Of a stretch of DNA of 64,000 nucleotides, positions 46,630 to 56,834 are shown piece by piece. The first letter of the stretch is position 1, and the number at the start of each line of letters is the position of its first letter. The notes under the pieces were generated by a model that was not told the DNA's origin, did no database searches, and was given only the letters and a program-made list of their open reading frames with translations. The stretch is from contig NC_086376.1 of NCBI RefSeq assembly GCF_036588685.1, forward strand, positions 61,155,166-61,219,165, read 5' to 3'. The stretch is from Mytilus trossulus. Its lineage: Eukaryota; Mollusca; Bivalvia; Mytilida; Mytilidae. A program made the position numbers and the translations under genes.

Positions 46630-47170
46630 CTTTCAGATCTGTTTCCATACCCTTATTGACTAATGTATCAATATCAAAATTATGCTATTGCTGTGCAATC
46701 ACTTAGCTTACTTGTGGTTTGAAGCAGTTCCAACAATTGTTTAAGAGATTTTTAATGCTGATGGTTTGAATTTACTGAATTTAAGACAAACATTTATTTT
46801 AAATAGAGTTCTGATAGCTAGTGACTAGTGAGTCGTTTATATCAACGGAATAAATCAACACTGTCTGACCATGATCTACTTTGTCAGATTTATCAACACT
46901 AAATTATTAAATGTTTTTTTTTATCATTATTGGATTTAACAATCTGTATTGTATCAGCATTTTAAAATTTACATGTAAACAGTACCTCGAAAAGTCCTTG
47001 AACATTGATGTTAATGATGTACACTGAGGTGACGTTTTATTACATCTAATTAAATTTTATAAAATGTTAAACCTTCAATGTTATCCCAATTCCCCCAAGC
47101 TAAGCCGCTACACTTTTTGTAATACTAGCTCTTCTGAGTATTGTATTACGTTAGAAACCAAAATCTGACA
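46630..47170. other. Unassigned stretch before the BEL/Pao element
   Basis: I looked here for a 5' LTR matching 53964-54133 (TGTCGAGATTACCGCGGGAT) and found none. Confidence 0.5.
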
Positions 47171-47174
47171 CATA

Positions 47175-48359
47175 AGAAATTTTGTTAGAGATACTCATAC
47201 CACACCAAAGACACGTCAGAGTGAAACTTCATCCCAGATATTAAATGTTGACTCTCAACCGTTCGTCTCAGCAAACCTCACAGAAAACTCATGCACGCAG
47301 TCGTCACAAAATCCGTTCTCTCAAGCTAGCAACACAGTGAGTACTAATTTAAAACCGTATACATCCGCAAGCAGTCAGAATCACTACTTACCCAAACTCT
47401 CACTTCCGATATTCACAGGGAATATATTAGAGTGGCAAACTTTCTGGGATTCGTATGAATGCGCCATACATTTAAACCCTTCATTGACCGATGTCCAGAA
47501 ATTTAATTACCTCAAAGCGCAGTTACAAAATGAAGCTTTACGCACCATAGCTGGTTTTGCGCTCACCAATGCAAACTATGCAGACGCCATTATTTTATTG
47601 AAGGAAAGATTCGGACAAATACACAAAATCACGCAAGCATACATTCAAGCATTATTAGACATTCCATCACCACGAAACCATCTTGTCAGTTTGAGACAAT
47701 TCTATTATCAAATGGAAACTTACGTCAGAGGGCTAGAATCTTTGGGCCAGTCACAAGACTCGTATGGAACATTACTTGTACCAATTATTTTGAAAAAATT
47801 ACCGGGAGAAATTAAAAAAAACCTTGCCCGTGAACATGGAACAGAAAACTGGTCATTACGAGACCTCCGGAAAAGTATTTGCAATGAGATAAACATAATT
47901 GATGCGGGACAAGACACTGAAACTTCTGACAATTTACCAAGTACATCATCTTTCTTTACCGGAACTAAATCAACAAAACCCCGCCAAAATCAAGCTCTAA
48001 ATACAAGAAATATACGACAGAATTTAGACACTAAACCGTGTGTATTCTGCCGCGATGTACACGCACCAGCGCATTGCGCGAACGTATCTGATCCAGCAGC
48101 ACGCATGAACATTGTAAAACGGGAGAAATTGTGTTTCAACTGCCTTGGAACACATCGTATACATGAATGTAAGTCAAAACATTTATGCCGAAATTGCAAC
48201 AAAAGACACCACACAAGTCTGTGTACTGTACGCCAATTTAACAACAAGAACTACGAAAATGACAGAAGTAGACAAAGCGTGCAAAATATAAATTACAGCC
48301 AACAGCATATGAATTTTCATGGTAATAATGAACAAGCTAATCAGACATTTGGTGAATGA
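47175..48359 (+). pseudogene. gag: BEL/Pao gag (DUF1759-like capsid region plus zinc knuckles)
   Basis: The frame is open from about 47175. The nominal start at 47337 is a GTG inside the protein, and no in-frame ATG precedes it, so the N terminus is lost. LPKLSLPIFTGNILEWQTFW and the following ~130 residues match the DUF1759 region of BEL/Pao gag proteins. The C-terminal third has cysteine-histidine knuckles: CVFCRDVHAPAHC, CFNCLGTHRIHEC and CRNCNKRHHTSLC, expected to bind nucleic acid. It ends at a TGA (48357-48359). The protease frame overlaps it from 48319 in a different phase, probably through an indel. Confidence 0.85.
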
Positions 48360-48627
48360 CACGAATCAGAAGGAAGAGGACACGTCAATTTTATACTCAT
48401 CGTCAGTCGAGGTACGTACAAATGTTCTTTTAAAAACTGCAGTAGCACCCGTATGGTCAGACCACTCATGTAGAGATACCCATATACTTTTTGACGAGGG
48501 AGCACAGAGATCATTTGTGACTGAAGATTTAGCAAGAAAACTTAATTTACAGTCAGAGGGAACTGAAATTCTACAGTTATCATCATTTGGAGATAGAAAC
48601 AAAAAAATAAGACATTTAGATAAATAG
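48319..48627 (+). pseudogene. BEL/Pao aspartic protease, N-terminal part
   Basis: ILFDEGAQRSFVTEDLARKL (about residues 56-75) is the active-site region of the A17-type protease. The motif is D-E-G where most aspartic proteases have D-S-G or D-T-G; I recall similar forms in invertebrate BEL/Pao elements, but this needs alignment. The frame stops at 48625-48627. The protein continues in another phase (IETDAGQKIPIHVLIVP just before 48675), so a single-base indel near 48620 separates them. Confidence 0.8.
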
Positions 48628-48674
48628 AAACAGATGCAGGACAGAAAATACCGATACACGTTCTAATTGTACCA

Positions 48675-49868
48675 ATGATTGCCGTACCGTTGCAGAACAA
48701 TATTCGCCACATCAACAGAGGACTGAATTATTTACGGGGACTTAAGTTAGCACATCCGGTAACACAGGAAGAATCTTTTGAAATATCGTTATTGATCGGA
48801 GCTGACTACTACTGGGACTTAGTCGAGCATGAAGTCATACGGGGAAATGGTCCAACCGCCGTGAGGTCAAAGTTAGGTTTTTTACTTTCCGGTCCAGTAA
48901 GCGACAAGAGGGATAACTCATTGATGGGTACTAGCATTTTTAATATTCTTATTTCTCATAAAACGGAAGAGCATGATATAGAAACATTTTGGAGATTGGA
49001 ATCGATTGGTATTAACTCAAAGGAAACAGACGAAGACGATACAGACTTTTTGGAAACATATCAAGACACTTCGATTGACCTCAGAGGTAATAAATACTTT
49101 GCAAAGTTGCCATGGAAACAGGAACATGACGAACTACCATCAAACTATACAGTCACAAGAAGAAGAACAGAGAATTTTATTAAGAAACTTAGTCAAGATC
49201 CTAAACTACTAAAGAAGTATGGAGATATAATCGCCGAACAGGAACGCAGAGGATTTGTTGAGACAGTAGATGAAAATGAACAAAAAGGCGGGAAAATTCA
49301 TTACATTCCACACCACCCTATACACAAGGAATCTAGCACAACTCCTATACGAATAGTATACGACTGCAGTTGTCGTCAATCACCAAGTCATCCAAGTCTA
49401 AATGATTGTCTTATGGACACACCACCAAAATTAAATGATTTGACAAAACTCCTAGTACAGTTTAGAGCCAACCAGTTTGCTACATGTACTGATATTGAGA
49501 AAGCTTTCTTACATGTTGGATTGAGCGAAGAAGATAGAGATTTTACCCAATTTTTATGGCTTAGTGACCCTACAAATCCAGGAAGTCAGCTGAAAACGTA
49601 CAGGTTCAAAGCAGTGTTATTTGGAGCGACGTCTTCGCCCTTTATACTCAACGCCACAATACAGAAACATTTGAAACAATTCGGAAACAGTGAAACAGCT
49701 AAAATTCTAGAAAGAGATATTTACGTTGATAATATATTGTCTAGTATGAACAAAGAGGAAGATTTACTTACGTATTTTAAAGAAGCAAGAAGCTTGATGG
49801 CTGGAGCTGGATTCAACTTGAGATCATGGAGTTCAAACAGTGCTATTAAAATTGCTAGAATTAGCTAA
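48675..49868 (+). pseudogene. pol: BEL/Pao protease C terminus and reverse transcriptase
   Basis: The first ~70 residues finish the protease region (LLIGADYYWDLV, RSKLGFLLSGPV). The reverse transcriptase follows: RIVYDCSCRQSPSHPSLNDC, FATCTDIEKAFLHVGL (motif A with catalytic Asp), RFKAVLFGATSSPFILNATI (motif B) and DIYVDNILSS (motif C). Motif C reads YVDN where the usual box is YVDD. The nominal ATG is internal. The frame ends at TAA because of a one-base shift near 49850; sequence beyond it (ELAKEENVLDTDKYTKILGM) continues the protein in the neighbouring phase up to the insertion. Confidence 0.88.
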
Positions 49869-49955
49869 AGAAGAAAACGTCCTAGATACGGATAAGTATA
49901 CCAAAATACTTGGAATGTTGTGGAACAGTCGTAGCGACGAGATTTTTTACCCTAA
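49869..49955 (+). pseudogene. BEL/Pao pol segment before the insertion
   Basis: ENVLDTDKYTKILGMLWNSR and SDEIFYPK continue the reverse transcriptase-RNase H connection in the phase adjacent to the preceding frame. Coding similarity ends abruptly after the codons for FYPK, at about 49955, where the inserted DNA begins. Confidence 0.75.
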
Positions 49956-50291
49956 GGCCACACCAATTTGATTCCTTGTTCGACGGACCCGCCCGCACCT
50001 ACTTTTTTCAAAACAGAATTTTTTTATTTTTATTATTTTCCCGCTTCCGCATCCGGAAATGAAATCATGTCCATTTCCCGCACCGTTTTTTTTGTAAATA
50101 TTATAAAAAGATCTCAACATTTGTTTATAAAATCACAGTCTAGGCTTTATATAACGATTTTAAACCAATCAGTACCCCACAACACTGTAAATATCTGCGA
50201 GAATATTTGTTTCAGCATGAAACCAATTTATTTCACCTTGGAGTACTCCGATAAAAATATATAACCGGAAATACCAGTACAGAACAAAACT

Positions 50292-50558
50292 TTGGTTTCT
50301 TTCCCCGTAACTTATATTCCCTATGACAAAATGTTCGTTGTTAAAAAGTACAAAGAACTTCTGAAGGATTTGCCTTCAACTGCAATTATAATGTATGGTG
50401 ACGATCATACTCGCTGCAGGTTTTTCCACCTGTCCAGGTTTATTCAGGGACCTGTTGTTCAGCCGTTATCGTTTGTTGATGTGGTTCATTGGTATTTTCC
50501 CGTTTGGAAATATAAATTAGATCGTTGGTTTTCCTGTTCGAATTGTGTACAATACTAA
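50292..50558 (+). CDS. Hypothetical 88-codon frame in the insertion
   Basis: The start is uncertain: 50292 is not ATG, and the first ATG is at 50331, giving FVVKKYKELLKDLPSTAIIM. Its last ~15 codons run into the dispersed repeat. A GCAG/GTTTTT junction at about 50419 could be a splice donor, which would make the upstream part a captured exon. I do not recognise the product, and this may be chance. Confidence 0.2.
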   Translation: MVSFPVTYIPYDKMFVVKKYKELLKDLPSTAIIMYGDDHTRCRFFHLSRFIQGPVVQPLSFVDVVHWYFPVWKYKLDRWFSCSNCVQY

Positions 50559-51030
50559 GTTGTGGTCCCTTATAGGTTGCTGGTTGGTCTGGATCAAAGC
50601 TCTGTGTAAAAGCCGTACTTTGACCTATGTTTGTTATTATCAGGTTGGGAACAACCCTCCCTCAGACAAGGGACATGAAGGGGTCATTTTTCCATGTTTA
50701 CTGATGTAGAAAAGAAAATAGAAATACTAAGGATTTTTATAGTGCTACTATACAAAACCTTTGACAGCTTGGAATTTTTTACTCAAAAGAGGATAAATAC
50801 ATCATATTTTAAACCATTTTTCTAAAAGAGGGATGGGTCCACCAAATATTATAGTTCTTTGGGAAAATATTAGCTCTTTTGTACTTGAAGTGTTTTTACA
50901 AAAAAAAAATATTATAACTTATATGACCCCTCATAAAAGGGATATTCATTACATTAAAAGGGTTGTTCTGAACCTAATTATGACTTGGATGCAAAATTGT
51001 CTCATTGTCAGTCACACATACATAGACCAG
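50520..51030 (-). repeat. TGCCAATGAGAC-family repeat, split by an insertion
   Basis: The left part (50520-50640: GGTTTTCCTGTTCGAATTGT, GTGGTCCCTTATAGGTTGCT, AAAAGCCGTACTTTGACCTA) and the right part (50982-51030: GACTTGGATGCAAAATTGTC, TCATTGTCAGTCACACATAC) together follow the order at 46440-46625. They are separated exactly by the element at 50641-50976. Confidence 0.75.
50641..50976. mobile_element. 336-bp inverted-repeat element nested in a repeat
   Basis: The left end AGGTTGGGAACAACCCT is mirrored by AGGGTTGTTCTGAACCT at the right, 15 of 17 positions matching. ATTAT flanks both ends (50636-50640 and 50977-50981), a plausible 5-bp target duplication. The interior is A+T-rich and non-coding. 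A MITE-like element. Confidence 0.75.
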
Positions 51031-51270
51031 ATTTAATTATTCAATTATTTCTTGTTGAACAGGGAAAAACATTTCATAAATTAAAGAAATGTCAAGGTAC
51101 AAGTGATAAATCAAGTTTTAATATAGTCAAAACCTACTATTTTATATTAACAAAAAAAATTATAATCGCTCGCCTTTACTTTTTAAGCTTCGCCTCAAAA
51201 ATTTGCAAATTAAATATTTTTTTATTAAAATTTTCAAATCGCTCGCTCGCCCCAATTTTTGAAGTCCAAA

Positions 51271-51554
51271 AATCCGTAGAACAAGAAATTAAATTGGTGT
51301 GGCCTAAGCGTGATATTCCTACACCGGAACTACTTCAACATGTAACTAAACGAGAAGTTTTGAAATATTCTTCAAAGATTTATGACCCACTAGGCTTACT
51401 TAGTCCGATTACAATTAGAGCGAAAATCATGATACAAGAGTTATGGAAATGTGGATTAGATTGGGACGAACTTATACCAGATAATTTAAAGACTACGTGG
51501 ATAGATTTTACCAAAGATTTGGAAAAGCCAATACAATTCACTATTCCTCGATAA
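51271..51554 (+). pseudogene. BEL/Pao pol segment after the insertion
   Basis: VEQEIKLVWPKRDIPTPELL, then LKYSSKIYDPLGLLSPITIR and KIMIQELWKCGLDWDEL. The SSKIYDPLGLLSP block is a BEL/Pao hallmark between reverse transcriptase and RNase H. The segment ends at an in-frame TAA (51552-51554). The upstream part of the same frame (50985-51270) belongs to the inserted DNA. Confidence 0.85.
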
Positions 51555-51671
51555 TATTTTAGCAAGCCATCAACATCAACAGAATTAGTACTTCATGTAT
51601 TTACAGACGCAAGTCCAAAGGCGTACGGCGCAGCAGCTTATTTGAGTAACGAAAACGAAACAACTTAAGTA
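51555..51671 (+). pseudogene. BEL/Pao RNase H, first motif
   Basis: In the same phase as the flanking segments: LVLHVFTDASPKAYGAAAYL carries the first RNase H Asp (FTDAS). It is bounded by in-frame TAA codons at 51552-51554 and 51666-51668, so it is too short to appear as a separate frame. Confidence 0.8.
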
Positions 51672-53294
51672 ATGGCGAAAACCAGAGTAGCACCAGTCAA
51701 ATGCTTAACCCTCCCACAACTTGAACTTATGGCAGCAATCATCGGCGCACGACTAGCTGCACATCTTCATTCAACACTTAATTATCCAAAAATTGTATTT
51801 TGGTCAGATAGCAGCATTGTTCTTCATTGGCTAACATCTACGAAGACTTTGAAACGTTTTATAGCTAATCGAGTGAAGGAAATAACAGAATTGACGCATC
51901 CATACAAATGGCGGTATTGCCCTACTGATAACAACCCGGCAGATCTTCTAACAAGAGGACTTACAATTGAACAATTTGACCACAGTACACTTTGGCGGCA
52001 AGGACCACATTGGTTAACAGATAGTACAAAATGGCCGGAACTAAACAGCGCAAAAAACACCGTTTTGACGTCACTGGTAGATGACAGAGAAAATGAAGAG
52101 GAATTGGACAACTTGAATATGACGCACCAAAAGAGTCTAGAAAGTATAACAAACATATTGGATATTTCGAACTATGGATCTTACATGAAGTTATTACGTA
52201 TTACCGCGTATGTCATCCGTTTTATCCGCAACTGTAGACGAGATAGGATTTCCAGAAATAGCGGACCACTGGAGGTCAATGAAATTCAAATAGCAGTAAA
52301 TACTTGGATTCTAGATTGTCAAGAGTCTACGTATACAGATGAAATGTCATATCTGAGAGGAGCACAACACAGAAACACAAATAAAGTACCCAGAGTCCGA
52401 CAATTGGGACTTTTCTTAGACGAAACCGGTCTTATTAGATGTAACGGGAGAATACACAACGCACCAATACCAGAATCAGCGAAATTTCCGTACCTTATAC
52501 CGGCAAATCATCCGTTAACTAGACTAATTGTATTGGACGCACACGAAAAATTACTTCATAGTGGAATGAATGCTACAGTCACCTATATTAGACAAACGTT
52601 TTGGATACCAACTTTTCGACAGTATGCAAAGAAATTACTCCGCAAATGCGTTATTTGCCGCAAAGTGAATGGAAAATCGTACGTTGCACCAGACCCACCA
52701 CCTTTACCAAAAATCAGATTACAGGAAGCACCCCCCTTTACAGTCACTGGAGTGGACTTTACAGGAGCATTACTTGTAAGAGACGAAAATAGAATTTTAA
52801 CAAAAGCATATATATGCCTGTTTACCTGCGCTTCTACCAGAGCCGTTCATCTAGAGGTGGTACCGAACCTAACCGAACATTCGTTTGTTCAAGCTTTTAG
52901 GCGTTTCGTAAGCCGCAAATCAATACCTAAGACTACTTTCATCGCAGGAGCAGAGGAACTAAAAAGATTATGTGAATCGGCAACACTAAAAGAAACGTTG
53001 TCTACACGAGGAATAGAATGGAAATTCATACCAAAACGCGCACCGTGGTATGGTGGATTCTGGGAGAGACTTATTGCGCTAACAAAGACAAGCTTGAAAA
53101 AGACACTTGGACGAACTCAAGTTAGTATGGAAACTCTACAGACTGTCGTGGCAGAAATAGAAAGAATTTTAAATGACAGGCCACTTACATATTTTTCATC
53201 AGATATCAGAGATTGCGAGACGTTAACCCCAGCTCATCTTTTGTATGGTAGAAGAATATCAACACTGCCATATCCGCAAATAGACATAGTATAG
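51672..53294 (+). pseudogene. pol: BEL/Pao RNase H (rest) and integrase
   Basis: RNase H motifs: KCLTLPQLELMAAIIGARLA, IVFWSDSSIVLHWL and NNPADLLTRG. Then the integrase zinc-binding region (HEKLLHSG..CVICRK, about residues 295-335) and the catalytic core with VTGVDFTGALLV (first Asp) and APWYGGFWERLIALTK (third residue, Glu). The usual second motif, an S-D-N near the middle of the core, is absent: the sequence runs from SIPKTTFIAGAEELKRL without it, so the DDE triad is incomplete. The frame ends with TAG at 53292-53294, where a shift leads into the C-terminal domain. Confidence 0.9.
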
Positions 53295-53785
53295 AGGAAT
53301 TCAACGATCAAACCTATATGAACCACAAAGAACTCAACAAATGTGCACAAAGACAAACTTTATTAATACAACACTTCTCGACCAGATGGAAGTCCGAATA
53401 CTTAACTTCATTGCGCGAATTTCACAAAACTTTAGGAAAAAACGAACAATCTATTCAAATTGGAGACATAGTTCAAATACATAATGAATCGCCTAGAGTA
53501 AATTGGAAACTAGGTATAGTTATTGAACTAATCAGAGGCAATGATGGACATGTACGGGCAGCAAGGATACAGACAAGCAATGGTGAGACATCCCGACCGA
53601 TCGTTAAACTTTTTCCGTTGGAAGTATCGGGGACACATTCGGATGCTACAAGCGATCACACTGACGAGCAACATGAAGACACAACGCAAAGAAGTACTAG
53701 ACCGAAACGAAATGCGAGCATCAAGGCCCGGGAGAGGATACGAAAGTGGACAACCAATGTAGACGAAAATGATGAAGAAGATTAA
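53295..53785 (+). pseudogene. BEL/Pao C-terminal DUF5641-like domain
   Basis: Starts in a new phase just after 53294 (EEFNDQTYMNHKELNKCAQR) and continues with FSTRWKSEYLTSLREFH, QIGDIVQIHNESPRVNWKLG, IVIELIRGNDGHVRAARI and RPIVKLFPLEV, typical of the domain after integrase in BEL/Pao. The tail is acidic and basic with RPKRNASIKARERIRKW. It ends with a TAA; it is intact within itself apart from its detached phase. Confidence 0.85.
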
Positions 53786-53963
53786 CAACTTTCAAAAGGA
53801 CTTTCAAAGTTAATTCAAATTTTTCATTTATGCGAACAAGAACTTAGTTAATTCAATTTAGTTCATTCATGGAGATAGAGACTTTTTTTAATTTGATTTA
53901 TTTACAAATATGGACAGTTAATGTGAAATTTAAGATAATTTGCACTTTTTGCGGCCCCCAGTA

Positions 53964-54133
53964 TGTCGAGATTACCGCGGGATTACGACGTTCCTGAGTT
54001 TTGTACATTACCATTGGCGACGTTGGCGACTTCAGTGACGTCGCCGTGGGCTCTTTGAGTTGTTATTAAAAGTTATGGCTGAACAGACGTATTTGTTTAT
54101 ATTAGCGAAAATATCCTACTTTTAACCTCCACA
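53964..54133 (+). repeat. 3' LTR of the BEL/Pao element (end approximate)
   Basis: Follows a GCGGCCCCCAGTA block and begins TGTCGAGATTACCGCGGGAT. It contains GACGTTGGCGAC and a GACGTCGCCGTGGG block, and ends near TTTTAACCTCCACA. TG at the start and CA at the end fit an LTR. The length cannot be fixed without the other LTR. An AATAAA lies about 15 bp beyond the proposed end. Confidence 0.55.
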
Positions 54134-54134
54134 C

Positions 54135-54730
54135 CCTTTAATAATAAAGCGTCTATCGCATCGCCGTTTTATCATATCGCTTGGTTCTAAATTGTTTAGT
54201 ATCAGCGTTCATGATGACGATAAAAGCACTTGCAAAGAAGTTTTTAAGGCATGTCTATTATGATACATATATAACATTTCAAAGACTATGGTGTTGTAGA
54301 TTTCTTAATAAAACTAATATACGGTATGCGTAAATTGTCTGACAACGCGATAACTATTTTATAAAAATCTTTTACTTATATGTACTGCTCTACACTATAT
54401 TAGAGACCATTGTCTTTGAGGCTCTAGCAATAAAATAGTCAGTTTTTTATTCTAATTACTAGATAGAAGGATGGAATGACAAATAAGAATTTAACGCCAT
54501 TGTTAGCATTGTTTGCTATTTCAAGGCGGTCAGTTTTGACTTTAAATTATTATCTGAACAAAAGACTAACAAAGCAACCGCTGAAGATTACTGAAGAGTA
54601 TTACCCTCTTGTTTATCAAATGTATATTACTTTTCTTTTGAGAATCATTATAAAAGAGAAATCTTGCTTGAATTTTTGTTTATAATTTCGTTGGAAATAT
54701 GATTTTCTAATCATTTGATATACCTTACAC
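54135..54730. other. Unassigned stretch downstream of the BEL/Pao element
   Basis: No recognisable coding or repeat signal. Confidence 0.4.
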
Positions 54731-54734
54731 ACCT

Positions 54735-54870
54735 TTCACTTACATCAATTTCAATTTCATGTGAAATTCACGTGAAATACACCTCAAACTAGCTTATACG
54801 TGAGACTCATATTCAATAAGTTCATGTGAGTTTCATATGAATCTCATGTCGTCATGTGAATATAACTTGA
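54735..54870. repeat. Degenerate palindromic repeat (CATGTGAAATTCACGTGAAA type)
   Basis: Imperfect runs of CATGTGAAA, TTCACGTGAAAT, CGTGAGACTCAT, CATGTGAGTTTCATATGAAT and CTCATG form overlapping short palindromes over about 130 bp. Either a decayed palindrome-rich mobile repeat or a local expansion. Confidence 0.5.
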
Positions 54871-54874
54871 TCCA

Positions 54875-55355
54875 ATTTCCTCTGAATCATATTTGTATGA
54901 TTGCAAAATCCAATTTTAGTTTAATTTATTAATTTAGGCTGCAAGCTTTGTTCTTCTTAAACTCTACCTTTAACATGAAGTATCTCATTTACATACACAA
55001 TTATATATTAATGATTTAAGATGAGGCTACGGCAAAGCATATTCATATATTGACGATCACATATTTTTGCTGTATAGTAGTAACATATTTTCTGGTTTGT
55101 TAGTTTGACAACCTTCATATCCTACCCATGGTTGAAGTAATTCAAAGTAGAAATGAGTTGGGTGTTTTAATTTGTTTTAAAACTGATGGATTTTAGTGTA
55201 TCACGATTTATGATTAATATAAAAAGATCTAGTCCATATTTGTTAAATTTCAATTTTTAAAACAAAATTAATCTTACTGTTCTCTTTCCATTAATCTTTT
55301 AAACTTTATAATTTTAATGAATCCATCAAACCATCAATATCGTCCTTCCAATGTC
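54875..55355. other. Unassigned A+T-rich stretch
   Basis: Nothing recognisable. Confidence 0.35.
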
Positions 55356-55361
55356 ATCTTC

Positions 55362-55904
55362 AAAGGAGTAGGTTCAGTAAGACCCCTTTTTGGCCCCAAA
55401 ATAGAGCAGTTTTACAAAATTGTTAAAATGTAAACTTTTAGTTATTTATTGGAAAGAAAAATACTTCTGCTACATAAATATGGGCAGTTTTTGACAGTAC
55501 AATGCACATATACTGGGTACTCACATCATTAAGTCATGCTAAAATACTGAAATCTTCACAATTGGAGCACAAACGGTTTCCGTCTAAAATGAAAGTGGCC
55601 ACATTCGTGTTCATTCATAATACTGAAATGTAAGTTGTAATTGATGATACTATATAACATATATAAAGGTTGAGGATGAACACGGATGTGGCAACTTTCA
55701 TTTTTGACAAAACCATCTGAAAAGTGACGTTTTTGGGCATATTTTATAGATTTTTCATATTTAAGCTTGGAACGGAGCGTTTTTAATGACTAGGTCAGTT
55801 AAAATATTTTACTTAAAATAATTGAATTAATCTAAATAGACACTCAAAAGTGTTTAAACCTTAAATTTGAGGCCAAAATCGGTCCTTACCGGACCTACTC
55901 CTTT
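55362..55904. mobile_element. 543-bp MITE with AAAGGAGTAGG terminal repeats
   Basis: Left end AAAGGAGTAGGTTCAGTAAG then ACC; the right end reverse-complemented is AAAGGAGTAGGTCCGGTAAG then GACC. Similarity continues into a TTTTTGGCC block. TTC flanks both ends (55359-55361 and 55905-55907), consistent with a 3-bp target duplication as in PIF/Harbinger-type elements, though that class is only a guess. The interior is non-coding. A related left end lies at 26333. Confidence 0.8.
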
Positions 55905-55909
55905 TTCAT

Positions 55910-56830
55910 TCATATATAATGTATTTCGCTGATATTTTTTTTTCTCTATGTGTTCGACATGAGGTCATCAAGCAATTATTAAACTCATTAGACAAGTTAA
56001 AACTGTCTATCAGTATTAAAAACTGAAGCTAAATATGTTATGTAGGGTTTAACCAGATTTGTTTACTGATATATACTTTCCCTAAACTAAAGAATTTCTC
56101 TATCAAGAACTGTCTTATTTGTTCCCGTCTTCTAGTCACATTCATTCAGTTATTAACGCGTGAAGAGTAAACACGTTTTATAGTAGGGTAAACATATGAT
56201 ACATTTCTTCTTACTATTTAATCACTTGCGAGGAATATAGGATTATTAGGTACTAAAAGTGTCATTACAACCATTACACGTAATTGTGCTTGATACAGGA
56301 CGGCTATGTCAATGTTTGACTTTGGTAATATTTGAGTGTTTTGTTTTTGTTTGAAATTAATGTTCACTGTTTTGATGTTTTACACGCTATAACTAGACCA
56401 AGTGTGAGTAGGAAGCTGACAAATTATATAAAAACTTATCTGATGTTGAAGACAGTTTGTTGACCTCATAATGCCATCCTGGTCTATTTTGGGTGTTATG
56501 GATGATTATTCTATTAATTTCTCCTTTTATTCTTTCAAATCGATCGATAAAACGTGGTCCAGTGTTAAAGAAACAGTATAACATTTATATTAAGATATCT
56601 TAAATTATAAACGAACTAGTTATACATCCCTGAACATTGCAACAAGAAATATACCAAACGAACACATAAATAAAAACGAATACTTTATGAGGATAATTAA
56701 TTCGTAGTCTTATTTTCGTACATATAAGTACATACGTGTTTCGTCGTTAATTTTCATTATTTCTTATTTTCGCAATTCAGCTTTTTAAAACGTCAAGATG
56801 GGAAATTCGTACATATTTACATCTTGTTCT
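55910..56830. other. Unassigned stretch
   Basis: A 63-codon minus-strand frame at 56393-56584 has no recognisable motif. No repeats seen. Confidence 0.35.
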
Positions 56831-56834
56831 TGAA

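Larger units (their letters stand above)
49956..51270. mobile_element. ~1.3-kb insertion inside BEL/Pao pol
   Basis: Unrelated DNA lies between FYPK and the resumption at VEQEIKLVWPKRDIPTPEL. It begins near GGCCACACCAATTTGATTCC and a C+G-richer stretch, and ends near TCGCTCGCTCGCCCCAATTT. AAG flanks both sides, which could be a 3-bp duplication, but boundaries are uncertain by several bases. The interior holds an 88-codon frame (50292-50558), a split dispersed repeat (50520-51030) and a 336-bp inverted-repeat element. I see no clear terminal inverted repeats for the outer insertion, and its class is unknown. Confidence 0.7.
47175..54133 (+). mobile_element. BEL/Pao LTR retrotransposon, 5'-truncated and interrupted
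   Basis: Domain order is gag with zinc knuckles, aspartic protease, reverse transcriptase, RNase H, H2C2 zinc-binding region and integrase, DUF5641-like C terminus, then one LTR. That order is characteristic of BEL/Pao elements. The open frame starts after a stop at about 47172 with no plausible start codon and no 5' LTR upstream. At least four frame breaks (about 48355, 48620, 49850 and 53295), two in-frame stops (51552-51554 and 51666-51668), an integrase deletion and a ~1.3-kb insertion at about 49956 show it is dead. Without a second LTR, age cannot be estimated from the sequence. Confidence 0.9.

Noticed and set aside
47720-48659. Minus-strand frames opposite gag and protease
   Set aside because: Antisense shadows of well-supported BEL/Pao coding sequence.
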